Source: Xenophilus arseniciresistens (GTDB lineage Bacteria; Pseudomonadota; Gammaproteobacteria; Burkholderiales; Burkholderiaceae_C). From it: 64,000 nucleotides of DNA. Below the pieces are notes generated by a model that did no database searches, was not told the DNA's origin, and saw only the letters and a program-made list of their open reading frames with translations. Shown piece by piece: positions 1 through 9,402 of this stretch (the stretch's first letter is position 1; each line of letters begins with the position of its first letter). The DNA lies in contig NZ_JAQIPB010000003.1 in NCBI RefSeq assembly GCF_028023875.1, positions 434,001 through 498,000 on the forward strand. Direction: 5' to 3'. The position numbers were made by a program, and so were the translations under genes.

Positions 1-757
1 ACATCACCGGGTCGCCGCCGCCGGCGGGGTTGAAGAAGCTGGTGCCAAAGTGGCGGTCGGTCAGCGTCATGGTGATGGCGCCGGCCAGCACGGGCATCAC
101 GGCGATCAGCAGGTAGGCGGTGATCAGCCAGGTCCAGACGAACATGGGCATCTTCATCAGCGTCATGCCGGGGGCGCGCATGTTGAGGATCGTGACGATG
201 ATGTTGATCGAGCCCATGATCGAGGAAGCGCCCAGGATGTGCATCGCGAAGATGCCGGCGTCCATCGAGGGGCCCATCTGCAGCGTCAGCGGCGCGTACA
301 GCGTCCAGCCCGCGGCGGGTGCGCCGCCAGGCATGAAGAACGAGCCCACGAGCATGATGGCCGCCGGAATCATCAGCCAGAAGCTGAAGTTGTTCATGCG
401 CGCGAAGGCCATGTCGGAAGCGCCGATCTGCAGCGGGATCATCCAGTTCGCGAAGCCCACGAAGGCCGGCATGATCGCGCCGAACACCATGATCAGGCCG
501 TGCATGGTGGTGAACTGGTTGAACAGCTCGGGGTTGACCAGTTGCAGCCCGGGCTGGAACAGCTCGGCGCGGATCAGCAGCGCCAGCAGGCCGCCCACCA
601 TCAGCATCGTGAAGCTGAACAGCAGGTACAGCGTGCCGATGTCCTTGTGGTTGGTGGCAAAGAGCCAGCGGCGCCAGCCGTGGGGATGATCATGATGCTC
701 ATCATGCGCATGCCCGTCGTGCGAGGCGTGGCCGTGAGGGTCGAGAACTGCGCTCAT
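1..757 (-). CDS. ctaD: Cytochrome c oxidase subunit I, N-terminal part (cut by window edge)
   Basis: This is the catalytic haem-copper subunit of the aa3-type terminal oxidase in the inner membrane. About 252 residues are visible; the rest lies left of the window. A His-rich leader (HGHASHDGHAHDEHHDHPHG) precedes the family motif ATNHKDIGTLY, and TTMHGLIMVFG carries a conserved haem-ligand histidine in helix II. The ATG at 757-755 is the only sensible start. It lies 32 bases downstream of coxB on the same strand, the usual coxB-ctaD order. The identification is secure from sequence; the His-rich leader is an ordinary variant that could bind metal, but that is inference. Confidence 0.96.
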   Translation of the reverse strand, partial: MSAVLDPHGHASHDGHAHDEHHDHPHGWRRWLFATNHKDIGTLYLLFSFTMLMVGGLLALLIRAELFQPGLQLVNPELFNQFTTMHGLIMVFGAIMPAFVGFANWMIPLQIGASDMAFARMNNFSFWLMIPAAIMLVGSFFMPGGAPAAGWTLYAPLTLQMGPSMDAGIFAMHILGASSIMGSINIIVTILNMRAPGMTLMKMPMFVWTWLITAYLLIAVMPVLAGAITMTLTDRHFGTSFFNPAGGGDPVM

Positions 758-789
758 GGGACCGTCTTCCTTGTTATGGGGCGTAGGGC

Positions 790-1959
790 TTACTTGCCAC
801 GCTGGGCCAGCACCTCGGCTGGCTGCACGATCTGGCCGGTCTTGTTGGACCAACTGTTCTTGGTGTAGCTGGCCACGGCTGCGATGTCCGTGTCGCTCAA
901 CTGTGCCCACGCGGGCATGGCACCGTTGTTCTGGCCCTTGAGCAGGACCTGGATCTGCTTGTTGTGGTCTGCATCCAGCACCACGGCCGCGCCGTCCAGC
1001 GGCTTGATCGGGCCGGCGCCCTTGCCGTTGGCCTGGTGGCAGGCGGCGCAGTTGGCCGCGTAGACGCGTTCGCCGCGCGCCATGATCTCTGGCAGGGTCC
1101 AGACCTTGTTCGGATCGTCCAGCTTGGCCGCAGCTTCCTTGCGCTTGGTGTCCACCCAGGCCGTGTACTCAGCGGCCGTAACCACCTTCACATGGATGGG
1201 CATGTAGGCGTGTTCCTTGCCGCACAGCTCCTGGCACTGGCCGTAGAAATCACCCGTGCGTTCGGCGCGGAACCAGGTGTCGCGCACGAAGCCGGGAATC
1301 GCGTCCTGCTTGATGCCGAACTGCGGCACCGCAAAGGCGTGGATCACGTCGCTGGCCGTGGTGATGATGCGGATCTTCTGCTTCTCGGGTACCACCAGTG
1401 GGTTGTCCACCTTGAGCAGGTAGTCCACGGGCACGTCGCCCTTGGCGCCGGCGTCGGACATCGCGCGGTGCGAGCTGTCGAGCGTGGAGATGAAGGCCAG
1501 GCCTTCGCCCTCGCCGTTGATGTAGTCGTAGCCCCACTTCCACTGGTAGCCCGTGACCTTGATGGTCAGGTCGGCGTTGGTGGTGTCTTTCTGGGCGACC
1601 AGCAGCTTGGTGGCCGGCAGCGCCATGAGGATCACGATGATGAAGGGGATGATGGTCCAGATCACCTCGACCACCACCGATTCATGGAAGTTGGCGGCCT
1701 TGTGGCCCACCGACTTGCGGTGCTTCCAGATCGAATAGAACATGACCGAGAAGACGCCGACGAAGATGACCGTGCACAGGATCATCAGCGCCCAGTGCAG
1801 GAAATACTGCTCCTCGGCAATCTTTGTCACCCCCACCGGAAGGTTGAGTTGACGCACGGCCGGACCACCCGGCAGATCGCTGACGGCATGGGCCGCACCA
1901 CCGATCGTCGTGCCAAGGGTCAGCATCAGGGATGCCGGCTTGCTCCAAATGCTCTTCAT
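790..1959 (-). CDS. coxB: Cytochrome c oxidase subunit II with fused C-terminal cytochrome c domain
   Basis: It accepts electrons from cytochrome c at the CuA centre and passes them to subunit I. The 389-residue product has a signal peptide (about 1-25), two membrane helices (about 54-75 and 97-120), a periplasmic cupredoxin domain and a C-terminal haem domain. CuA ligands are visible: His207, Cys242, Cys246, His250 and Met253 in the stretch QCQELCGKEHAYM. The CAACH haem site is at 304-308, giving the caa3-like fused form. I chose the ATG at 1959 because the signal peptide follows directly; a TTG ten codons upstream is less likely. It is followed by ctaD and preceded by a DUF2244 gene. Confidence 0.96.
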   Translation of the reverse strand: MKSIWSKPASLMLTLGTTIGGAAHAVSDLPGGPAVRQLNLPVGVTKIAEEQYFLHWALMILCTVIFVGVFSVMFYSIWKHRKSVGHKAANFHESVVVEVIWTIIPFIIVILMALPATKLLVAQKDTTNADLTIKVTGYQWKWGYDYINGEGEGLAFISTLDSSHRAMSDAGAKGDVPVDYLLKVDNPLVVPEKQKIRIITTASDVIHAFAVPQFGIKQDAIPGFVRDTWFRAERTGDFYGQCQELCGKEHAYMPIHVKVVTAAEYTAWVDTKRKEAAAKLDDPNKVWTLPEIMARGERVYAANCAACHQANGKGAGPIKPLDGAAVVLDADHNKQIQVLLKGQNNGAMPAWAQLSDTDIAAVASYTKNSWSNKTGQIVQPAEVLAQRGK

Positions 1960-2025
1960 CGTGTTCACTTCTTCAAGGCTTCCAAACAATCCACCGGCAC
2001 CATCATCGCCGGCCCGCCCGACGCC

Positions 2026-2502
2026 TCAGGCGCCGCGCAATGCCATGCGAATCTCCCTTGCCAGCGCAGCACGCAACTCAGGTCGCACATAGCGCCCCAC
2101 CTGCACGCGATGACCCCGGTCCGACAGCTCGATCAACGAACGGTCGCTGCCCCGTGGCTCGATGCGGACCTGGTGTGGAAGGAACTCGGCCCGCTGCACA
2201 TGGCCCGCGGTTTCGAGTTCGACAATCAGACGCCCTTCCTGCACCGCGATGCGCTCACCGTCGGTGGCATGGCGGGCATAGAGCAGAAATGCGACGCCCA
2301 CCGCCAGCAGTTCCAGCCAGGCCAGCGGCAGTATCAGGTAGGCGCCCTGCAGCCAGAACGCGGTGCCGATCCCGAGCGAGACCGCACAGAGCGAGGCATA
2401 GAGCCAGCCCAACTGGCTCGGCGTGATGGAGCAGTTGCGCTTCAGGAACCAGTGCACGTTCTGGCCTGAAACGGTGGCGAAGCGAAACACAGGATTCGAC
2501 AC
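2026..2502 (-). CDS. DUF2244 integral membrane protein
   Basis: A 158-residue protein of the DUF2244 family, whose biochemical role is unknown to me. The N-terminal stretch VHWFLKRNCSITPSQL is the family signature. Two hydrophobic helices (about residues 33-75) are followed by a soluble part rich in beta-strand pattern. The gene lies 66 bases upstream of coxB on the same strand; DUF2244 genes commonly sit beside cytochrome oxidase genes in Burkholderiales and alphaproteobacteria, which suggests a link with oxidase assembly or the membrane around it. That link is inference from context. Confidence 0.85.
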   Translation of the reverse strand: MSNPVFRFATVSGQNVHWFLKRNCSITPSQLGWLYASLCAVSLGIGTAFWLQGAYLILPLAWLELLAVGVAFLLYARHATDGERIAVQEGRLIVELETAGHVQRAEFLPHQVRIEPRGSDRSLIELSDRGHRVQVGRYVRPELRAALAREIRMALRGA

Positions 2503-2683
2503 AGGCGAGTTCTGCAGATCGGGGGATGCGGCTCCGGACCGCGGGACGGGGTGTCCCGGGCGGCAGAGTCAGGGGACCATCCCCCGATGTTCGCGCATTA
2601 CCCGATTTTAGCGTGGGCCTTTCGGTATCCGGCACAGGGCAGAACCCCAAGACGTCCACTGCGCGACGCAAGGCCGCCTTCGC

Positions 2684-3604
2684 TCAGGGTCGCCGGCCGC
2701 GCAACATGGCGCGCATGTCGCCCAGTGGCACCGCGCTTTCTGGGGCCAGTGCCACGCGCGCGGCCGGCCTGAAGGCATGGCCGTGCACGATCTCGAAGGT
2801 CAGGGCAATGCGCCCGTCATGGGGCTGGCGCAGACGCTCGAGCGCCTCGTGCAGGCGGCCCTGCCAGCCACGGCCACGCAGCCCGCCAAAGCGCCTTGGG
2901 TGCAGGTTGCGGCCCAGGCTGCGCAGTTCGGCCAGCGCGGCCTCGGGCGTGGACCAGGTCAGCACCACGCGCTCCATGTCCATCACCGGCTCGGCAAAGC
3001 CGGCATGCACCAGCATGTCGCCCCAGTCGTGCATGTCGGTGTAGTCATGGTCCGGCGGCGGCCAGTCCTGTTCGGCATACAGGGTGCGCAGCTCGATCAG
3101 TGTGTCCGGCCCGAGACAGGAGAACATCAGGAAGCCGTCCACGGCCACGCTGCGATGCCACTGGGTGATCAGCGCTTCGGGGTCGGCCGCCATGTGCAGC
3201 GCCATGTTGGCCCACAGCAGATCCACGCCGCCTTCGGGCACCTGCGCCAGCACGGGCACGGCGGCGCCGCTGCCCAGCCAGCGCTGCGGCTTCCACCAGG
3301 CACCGGCCACACCCGCAAAGGCACGCGCGGTGGCGGCTTGCAGGTCAGGTTCGGGCTCGATCAGCAGGCCTTGCGCCTTGGGGTAGCGCTGCGCCACGCG
3401 CGCGTGGGCTTCACGGCCCCCGCGCAGCGGCGACCAGTCGGCCCATTGGCGCGGCTGGGCCTTGATCCACTGCAGCCGCTCGTCCATGCGGCGCCCCACC
3501 TCCTCGTGCAGCCAGGGCGATGCATCGCCCGGCGACAGGCGCGCCCAGCGCTGGGCCGCAACGGCGTCGATGCTGGGGGGGCGGCGGTCAGGGGCGGTGG
3601 CCAT
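2684..3604 (-). CDS. bioC: BioC-like SAM-dependent methyltransferase
   Basis: A 306-residue class I methyltransferase resembling malonyl-ACP O-methyltransferase BioC, which starts biotin synthesis by capping malonyl-ACP. The N-terminus (IDAVAAQRWARL then WLHEEVGRRMDERL) is typical of the betaproteobacterial BioC-like group. An acidic residue near ILIEPEPDL-type motif II and the segment VDLLWANMALHMAADP match the motif IV region. The SAM loop is poorly conserved (SPLRGGREAHARVAQRYP), so activity is not assured. No bio genes are adjacent. It diverges from comF. The ATG at 3604 is chosen; another in-frame ATG at 3655 is possible and neither has a clear ribosome binding site. Confidence 0.7.
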   Translation of the reverse strand: MATAPDRRPPSIDAVAAQRWARLSPGDASPWLHEEVGRRMDERLQWIKAQPRQWADWSPLRGGREAHARVAQRYPKAQGLLIEPEPDLQAATARAFAGVAGAWWKPQRWLGSGAAVPVLAQVPEGGVDLLWANMALHMAADPEALITQWHRSVAVDGFLMFSCLGPDTLIELRTLYAEQDWPPPDHDYTDMHDWGDMLVHAGFAEPVMDMERVVLTWSTPEAALAELRSLGRNLHPRRFGGLRGRGWQGRLHEALERLRQPHDGRIALTFEIVHGHAFRPAARVALAPESAVPLGDMRAMLRGRRP

Positions 3605-3718
3605 GGGGGGGGGAAGCTGCGGGGCGTTGCGCCAGCGAAGCGGCCTGAACGCCATCGGCGCTGCGGCTGGACCCGCAGGCCATTGAGAGCGAAGGGCGGC
3701 CAGTATATTGGTGGCCTC

Positions 3719-4438
3719 ATGTCCTTGCTGACCGCCGCCCATGGCCTCGCGCAGCGCGCCTGCGGCTGGCTGGGCGCCCTGCCCAGCCAGTGCGCCGTGT
3801 GCCGCGCCTGGCCGGCGCGCGCGCTGTGCGAAGCCTGCGTGACCCGCTTTGCGCAGCCCGCGCCGCGCTGCCGCACCTGCGCCCTGCGCGTGCCGCCGGG
3901 CGTCACGCAGTGCGGCGAATGCCTGCGCCACCCGCCGCCGCTTTCGCTGTGCCTGGCGGCCTGCGACTACGACTGGCCCTGGAACGACTGCATCGCGCGC
4001 TTCAAGTTCGAGGGCGAAGCCGGCTGGGCCGCGCCGCTGGCCCTGCTGATGCGCGGCATGCCCCTGGCCCGGCAGGCCCTGGACGAAGCCCAGCGCGTGT
4101 TGCCCATGCCGCTGTTTCGCGCCCGGCTGCAGGCGCGGGGTTTCAATCAGTCGCTGGCGCTGGCGCGGCAGCTGGCGCCTGATCGCTGCGATGCCGCCTT
4201 GCTGCTGCGGCTGCGCGACACGCCCGCGCAAAGTGGCCTCAGGCGCGCGCAGCGCCTGCACAACCTGCGCGGCGCCTTTGCGCTGGCGCCGCTGCGCGCG
4301 GCCGAGGTGCGCGGCCAGCGGCTGCTGCTGGTCGATGACGTGATGACCACCGGCGCCTCCCTGTTCAGTGCGGCACAGGTGCTGCGCGATGCAGGGGCCG
4401 CGCAGGTCACGGCCCTGGTGCTGGCGCGCACGGCCTGA
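3719..4438 (+). CDS. comF: ComF family phosphoribosyltransferase-like protein
   Basis: A 239-residue protein of the ComF/GntX family, linked to DNA uptake and use in competent bacteria. The N-terminal third carries four CxxC pairs (CAVC, CEAC, CRTC, CGEC), a zinc-ribbon arrangement. The C-terminal half is a type I phosphoribosyltransferase fold with the PRPP loop LLLVDDVMTTGAS near residues 201-213 and the ComF motif RGFNQS. Start ATG at 3719 follows a promoter-like TATATTG. It is divergent from the BioC-like gene and convergent with ychF, with only 30 bases between stops. Confidence 0.9.
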   Translation: MSLLTAAHGLAQRACGWLGALPSQCAVCRAWPARALCEACVTRFAQPAPRCRTCALRVPPGVTQCGECLRHPPPLSLCLAACDYDWPWNDCIARFKFEGEAGWAAPLALLMRGMPLARQALDEAQRVLPMPLFRARLQARGFNQSLALARQLAPDRCDAALLLRLRDTPAQSGLRRAQRLHNLRGAFALAPLRAAEVRGQRLLLVDDVMTTGASLFSAAQVLRDAGAAQVTALVLARTA

Positions 4439-4468
4439 CGGCCGCCACGCGCCCCGAGGGACGCAGGC

Positions 4469-5563
4469 TCAGACGTTGAACAGGAAGTTCAGCACGTCGC
4501 CATCCTTGACGACGTAGTCCTTGCCTTCGGCGCGCATCTTGCCCGCGTCCTTGGCGCCCTGCTCGCCCTTGAGCGCGATGTAGTCGTCGAAGGCGATGGT
4601 CTGGGCGCGGATGAAGCCACGCTCGAAGTCACCGTGGATCACGCCCGCCGCCTTGGGCGCGGTGTCGCCGATGCGGATGGTCCAGGCGCGCACTTCCTTC
4701 ACGCCGGCCGTGAAGTAGGTCTGCAGGCCCAGCAGGCTGAAGCCGGCGCGGATCAGGCGGTTCAGGCCCGGCTCGTCCTGGCCCAGTTCCTTGAGGAATT
4801 CCAGCCGGTCGGCGTCGTCCATCTCGGCCAGCTCGGCCTCGATCTTGGCGCAGATGGCCACCACGGGCGCGTTCTGGCCCGCGGCGTATTCCTTCAGGCG
4901 GTCGAGGAAGGGGTTGTTCTCAAAGCCGTCCTCGCTCACGTTGCCCACGAACATGGCGGGCTTGGCGGTGATCAGGCACAGCGGCTTGAGCAGCACCAGC
5001 TCCTGCTCGCTGAAGCTCAGCGTGCGCACCGGCTTGCCTTCGTTCAGCGCGGCCTGCACGCGCGTGAGCAGTGCCACCAGCGCGATGGCTTCCTTGTCGT
5101 TGCCGCTCTTGGCGGCCTTGGTCGAGCGCGCCAGGGTCTTGTCGACCGTGCCCAGGTCGGCCAGGCACAACTCGGTCTGGATCACCTCGATGTCGGCGAT
5201 GGGGTCGACCTTGTTGGCCACGTGGATGACGTTCGGGTCCTCGAAGCAGCGCACCACGTTCACGATGGCGTCGGTCTCGCGGATGTGCGCCAGGAACTGG
5301 TTGCCCAGGCCCTCGCCCTTGGAGGCGCCGGCCACCAGGCCGGCGATGTCCACGAACTCCACGATGGCCGGCACGATGCGCTCGGGCTTGACCACCTCGG
5401 CCAGTTGCGCCAGCCGCGGATCGGGCACCTCCACCACGCCCACATTGGGCTCGATGGTGCAGAAGGGATAGTTCTCGGCCGCGATGCCGGCCTTGGTCAG
5501 CGCGTTGAACAGGGTGGATTTACCGACGTTGGGCAGGCCGACGATGCCGCATTTCAAGCTCAT
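4469..5563 (-). CDS. ychF: Redox-regulated ATPase YchF
   Basis: A 364-residue Obg-family P-loop protein (OLA1 subfamily) that hydrolyses ATP rather than GTP and associates with ribosomes. Visible motifs are the P-loop GLPNVGKST at residues 8-16, switch region [15 protein letters not shown], and the C-terminal TGS-like domain with [21 protein letters not shown] and FERGFIRA. Length equals that of E. coli YchF (363). The start ATG at 5563 puts the P-loop at its normal distance from the N-terminus. In many Proteobacteria ychF follows pth; here it stands alone beside comF and the ribose cassette. Confidence 0.97.
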   Translation of the reverse strand: MSLKCGIVGLPNVGKSTLFNALTKAGIAAENYPFCTIEPNVGVVEVPDPRLAQLAEVVKPERIVPAIVEFVDIAGLVAGASKGEGLGNQFLAHIRETDAIVNVVRCFEDPNVIHVANKVDPIADIEVIQTELCLADLGTVDKTLARSTKAAKSGNDKEAIALVALLTRVQAALNEGKPVRTLSFSEQELVLLKPLCLITAKPAMFVGNVSEDGFENNPFLDRLKEYAAGQNAPVVAICAKIEAELAEMDDADRLEFLKELGQDEPGLNRLIRAGFSLLGLQTYFTAGVKEVRAWTIRIGDTAPKAAGVIHGDFERGFIRAQTIAFDDYIALKGEQGAKDAGKMRAEGKDYVVKDGDVLNFLFNV

Positions 5564-5708
5564 GGCGGAGCGCTTTCAGGGATTCAGGAAAGGGCGCGAT
5601 TTTAGGCAGCCGGGCAGCCCGCCCTCTCGCGCCCTTCCCGAAGACCCCGCGCACCGTCGCGACGGCATCCGCCTCGGCATCAGGGAAAAGCCTAGCCCAA
5701 AGGGCCGC

Positions 5709-5744
5709 GCAAACGTTTGCGCAAACGTTTGCTTTCTCTATGAT
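5709..5744 (+). promoter_or_regulatory. Ribose operon promoter overlapped by tandem LacI-family operator
   Basis: Two identical perfect palindromes GCAAACGTTTGC lie head to tail at 5709-5720 and 5721-5732, so the joined 24 bases are also palindromic. The CG-centred form is that of LacI/RbsR-family operators. A promoter is seen in the same place: -35 TTGCGC at 5717-5722 and -10 TATGAT at 5739-5744 with a 16-base spacer. The operator therefore covers the -35 box and spacer, as expected for repression by the LacI-family regulator encoded at 9403. rbsB starts 65 bases downstream. Binding by that regulator is inference; the palindromes are seen directly. Confidence 0.88.
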
Positions 5745-5808
5745 GAATCCGGCGGGCCGCCCCCGGCCACGTGCCAATCACATCCACGCCAAAACAAGGA
5801 GACATGCC

Positions 5809-6762
5809 ATGACCCTCAGCCGCCGCACGTCGCAGGCCGCCGCCGCCCTCGTCGTCCTGGGCGCCTTCATCGGTGCGCCCGCACATGCCCAGGACAAGCC
5901 CAAGGTGGCGCTGGTGATGAAGTCGCTGGCCAACGAGTTCTTCGCCACCATGGAGAACGGCGCCAAGGCGCACCAGAAGGCCAGCGCGGGCAAGTACACG
6001 CTGGTGGCCAACGGCATCAAGAACGAGACCGACACCGCCGCGCAGATCAAGATGGTCGAGCAGATGGTGGCGCAGAAGGTCAACGCGCTGGTCATCGCAC
6101 CGGCCGATTCCAAGGCGCTGGTGCCGGCCATCAAGGCGGCGATCGACAAGGGCATCCTCGTGGTCAACATCGACAACCGCTTCGACGCCGACGCGCTCAA
6201 GGAAAAGGGCATCCAGGTCCCCTTCGTCGGCCCCGACAACCGCGCCGGCGCCAAGCTGGTCGGCGACCACCTGGCCAAGAGCCTGAAGGCCGGCGACAAG
6301 GTCGGCATCATCGAAGGCGTCTCCACCACCTTCAATGCGCAGCAGCGCACCCAGGGCTATCAGGACGCGATGAAGGCCGCTGGCGCCAACGTGGTCGGCG
6401 TGCAGTCGGGCCAGTGGGAAATCGACAAGGGCAACACGGTGGCCGCCGGCATGATGCGCGAGCACCCCGACCTGAAGGCCCTGCTGGCCGGCAACGACAG
6501 CATGGCGCTGGGCGCGGTGGCGGCGGTGAAGGCTGCCGGCAAGACCGGCCAGGTGCAGGTGGTGGGCTACGACAACATCGGCGCCATCAAGCCCATGCTG
6601 GCCGACGGCCGCGTGCTGGCCACGGCCGACCAGTTCGCCGCCAGGCAGGCGGTGTTCGGCATCGAGACCGCGCTGAAGGCGCTGGCCGAGAAGAAAACGC
6701 AGGCGCAGATGCCGGCCGAGATCAAGACCGACGTCGTGCTGGTCACCAAGGATTCGAAGTAA
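5809..6762 (+). CDS. rbsB: Ribose ABC transporter, periplasmic binding protein
   Basis: A 317-residue periplasmic sugar receptor of the ribose/galactose type (peripla_BP_4). A signal peptide ends at about residue 27 (GAPAHA-Q), and the mature part begins KPKVALVMKSLANEFF, the classical first strand. NIDNRFD and GPDNRAGAKLVGDHL, plus NDSMALGA and VVGYDN, are typical RbsB landmarks. Start ATG at 5809 is set by a strong AAGGAGA at 5797-5803; a longer frame from 5740 would begin inside the -10 box. It leads rbsB-A-C-R-K-D. Ribose as substrate is inferred from rbsK and rbsD in the operon. Confidence 0.94.
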   Translation: MTLSRRTSQAAAALVVLGAFIGAPAHAQDKPKVALVMKSLANEFFATMENGAKAHQKASAGKYTLVANGIKNETDTAAQIKMVEQMVAQKVNALVIAPADSKALVPAIKAAIDKGILVVNIDNRFDADALKEKGIQVPFVGPDNRAGAKLVGDHLAKSLKAGDKVGIIEGVSTTFNAQQRTQGYQDAMKAAGANVVGVQSGQWEIDKGNTVAAGMMREHPDLKALLAGNDSMALGAVAAVKAAGKTGQVQVVGYDNIGAIKPMLADGRVLATADQFAARQAVFGIETALKALAEKKTQAQMPAEIKTDVVLVTKDSK

Positions 6763-6823
6763 TCCCCAGCCGCCTTCCTTCATTCATTCAACGCTGTCAC
6801 ACGTCTTTTTTTCTTCCGCGCCC

Positions 6824-8407
6824 ATGCCGGACAGCACCGCCGCCCTGCTCGCGCTGAACGACATCGGCAAGGACTACGCCGCGCCGGTGCTGGCCGGCGT
6901 GAGCCTGGCGCTGCAGCCCGGCGAAGTGCTGGCGCTCACGGGCGAGAACGGTGCCGGCAAGAGCACCCTGTCGAAGATCGTCTGCGGGCTGGTCGCGCCC
7001 ACGCGCGGCACGATGCTGCTGCAGGGCCGGCCCTTCCAGCCAGTCTCGCGGCGCGATGCCGAATCGCACGGTGTGCGCATGGTCATGCAGGAGCTGGGCC
7101 TGGTGCCGACGCTGTCGGTGGCCGAGAACCTGCTGCTGGACCGCCTGCCGCAGCGCCTGGGCTGGCTGCGCCGCGGCGCGCTGCACGAGGCGGCGCGCGC
7201 GCAGCTGGCCAAGATCGGCCTGCAGGACATCGACCCGGCGCTGCCGGTGTCGCAGCTGGGCATTGGCCAGCAGCAGATGGTGGAGATCGCGCGCAACCTG
7301 CTGGACGACACGCGGGTGCTGATCCTCGACGAGCCCACCGCCATGCTGACCCCGCGCGAGACGGCGCACCTGTTCGAACAGATCGCGCAGCTGAAGGCGC
7401 GCGGCGTGGGCATCGTCTACGTCTCGCACCGGCTGGAGGAATTGCAGCGCATCGCCGACCGCGTGGCGGTGCTGCGCGACGGGCGCCTGGTCGATGTGCG
7501 CGCCATGGCCGGCGTGCGCGAGTCCGAGCTGGTCGAGCGCATGGTGGGCCGCGCCGTGCACGAGCACGAAGGCCGGCCGCGCCGAAAGGCCGGCCCCTTG
7601 ATGCTGAGCGCGCGCGGCCTGGGCCGGGCTCAGGCGGTGCGCGACGTCAACCTCGAACTGCATGCCGGCGAGGTGATGGGCATTGCCGGCCTGGTCGGCT
7701 CCGGGCGCACCGAGCTGGTCCGCCTGCTGTTCGGCGCCGACGCGGCCGACCGCGGCGAGATCGCGCTGCACTGGCCCGGCGCGCAGGCACCTGCGGGCGG
7801 GCGCTGGCGCTCGCCGATGCAGGCCATCCGCGCCGGCATCGGCCTGGTCACCGAAGACCGCAAGTCGCAGGGGCTGCTGATGCCGCAGTCGATCCGCGTC
7901 AACGCCACGCTGAGCGACCTGGGCGCGGTGGCGCGCGGCGGCTGGCTGCGTTTTGCGCACGAGCGCGGCATCGCGCAGCGGCTGGTGCAGAGCTTGCGCA
8001 TCCGCTCGCGCAGCGAAGAACAGAGCGTGGCCACGCTCAGCGGCGGCAACCAGCAGAAGGTGGTGTTCGCGCGCTGGCTGCACCGCCAATCCGAGAAGAT
8101 GCTCAAGGTGCTGCTGCTCGACGAACCCACGCGCGGCGTCGACGTCGGCGCGCGCGCCGACCTGTATGCCCAGCTCGACCGCATGGCCGAGGCCGGCCAC
8201 GCGCTGCTGATGGTTTCCAGCGACCTGCGCGAGCTCATGGCGATGTGCGACCGCATCGGCGTGATGCACGCCGGCCGGCTGGTCGCCGTCTTCGAGCGCG
8301 GCGCCTGGAGCGAACAGAGCCTGCTGGCCGCCGCATTCGGCGACGCGCCGCAGACCTCGGGCGCGCCTGCGGGCGCCGCCCCCACCCTCACGCCTTTTGC
8401 CGCATGA
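6824..8407 (+). CDS. rbsA: Ribose ABC transporter, double ATPase subunit
   Basis: A 527-residue cytoplasmic protein with two fused ABC domains that powers uptake. The first domain has Walker A GENGAGKST, a signature LGIGQQQMVE and Walker B VLILDEPTAML. The second has the weakened Walker A GLVGSGRTE, signature LSGGNQQK and LLLDEPTRGVDVGA, the pattern normal for CUT2 sugar ATPases. It follows rbsB after 61 bases without a visible terminator and overlaps rbsC by four bases (ATGA), indicating translational coupling. Confidence 0.95.
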   Translation: MPDSTAALLALNDIGKDYAAPVLAGVSLALQPGEVLALTGENGAGKSTLSKIVCGLVAPTRGTMLLQGRPFQPVSRRDAESHGVRMVMQELGLVPTLSVAENLLLDRLPQRLGWLRRGALHEAARAQLAKIGLQDIDPALPVSQLGIGQQQMVEIARNLLDDTRVLILDEPTAMLTPRETAHLFEQIAQLKARGVGIVYVSHRLEELQRIADRVAVLRDGRLVDVRAMAGVRESELVERMVGRAVHEHEGRPRRKAGPLMLSARGLGRAQAVRDVNLELHAGEVMGIAGLVGSGRTELVRLLFGADAADRGEIALHWPGAQAPAGGRWRSPMQAIRAGIGLVTEDRKSQGLLMPQSIRVNATLSDLGAVARGGWLRFAHERGIAQRLVQSLRIRSRSEEQSVATLSGGNQQKVVFARWLHRQSEKMLKVLLLDEPTRGVDVGARADLYAQLDRMAEAGHALLMVSSDLRELMAMCDRIGVMHAGRLVAVFERGAWSEQSLLAAAFGDAPQTSGAPAGAAPTLTPFAA

Positions 8408-9390
8408 ACTCCCCCACCCTCGCCTCCAGACCCATGGCCGTCACTGGCTCGCTGCGCGGCCAGCTCGGCACCTACATCGGCCTGGCGGTGGTGCTGCTGG
8501 GCATGGTCGCGCTGTTCAGCACGCTGTCGGACTACTTCCTGACGGTCGAGACCTTCGTCACCATCGCCAACGAGATCCCCGCGCTGGCGGTGATGGCGGT
8601 GGGCATGACCTTCGTGCTGATCATCGCCGGCATCGACCTGTCGGTGGGCTCCGTGCTGGCGCTGAGCGCGGCCGTCAGCGCCGCGGCCATCCTGCAATGG
8701 AAGCTGGCGGTGCCGGTCGCCGCCGCGCTGGGGCTGATCACGGGTCTGCTGTGCGGCGCGGTCACCGGCGCGGTGTCGGTGGCCTGGCGGCTGCCCAGCT
8801 TCATCGTCTCGCTGGGCATGCTGGAGGCCGTGCGCGGCGGCGCCTATCTGGTGACTGACTCGCGCACGCAGTACGTGGGCGACGCCATCTCCGGCCTGGC
8901 CGCGCCCTGGGTCGGCGGCATTTCGGCGGCCTTCGTGCTGGCGGTGGCGCTGGTGCTCGTCGGGCACCTGGTGCTCACCCGCACCGTGTTCGGCCGCTGC
9001 GTGGTGGGCATCGGCACAAACGAAGAAGCCATGCGCCTGGCCGGCATCGACCCGCGCCCGATCCGCATCGCCGTCTTCGCCGCCACCGGCCTGCTGGCCG
9101 GCCTGGCGGGCCTGATGCAGTCGGCGCGCCTGGAGGCGGCCGACCCGAACGCCGGCGTGGGCATCGAGCTGCAGGTGATCGCCGCGGTGGTCATCGGCGG
9201 CACCAGCCTCATGGGCGGGCGCGGCTCGGTGATCAACACCTTCTTCGGCGTGCTCATCATCGCGGTGCTGGAAGCCGGCCTGGCGCAGGTGGGCGCCAGC
9301 GAGCCCAGCAAGCGGATCATCACCGGCGCCGTGATCGTCGCCGCCGTCATCATCGACACGGTGCGGCAGCGCCGCGCCGGCAACGCCTGA
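8404..9390 (+). CDS. rbsC: Ribose ABC transporter, permease
   Basis: A 328-residue inner-membrane permease of the BPD_transp_2 (CUT2) family with eight or more hydrophobic helices. The family hallmark GIDLSVGSVLALS is at about residues 76-88 and the coupling segment GRCVVGIGTNEEAMRLAGI, then VVIGGTSLMGGRGS, are present. The start ATG at 8404 overlaps the rbsA stop as ATGA. RbsB and RbsA complete the transporter. Confidence 0.95.
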   Translation: MNSPTLASRPMAVTGSLRGQLGTYIGLAVVLLGMVALFSTLSDYFLTVETFVTIANEIPALAVMAVGMTFVLIIAGIDLSVGSVLALSAAVSAAAILQWKLAVPVAAALGLITGLLCGAVTGAVSVAWRLPSFIVSLGMLEAVRGGAYLVTDSRTQYVGDAISGLAAPWVGGISAAFVLAVALVLVGHLVLTRTVFGRCVVGIGTNEEAMRLAGIDPRPIRIAVFAATGLLAGLAGLMQSARLEAADPNAGVGIELQVIAAVVIGGTSLMGGRGSVINTFFGVLIIAVLEAGLAQVGASEPSKRIITGAVIVAAVIIDTVRQRRAGNA

Positions 9391-9402
9391 GGAACCCAAG
9401 GC

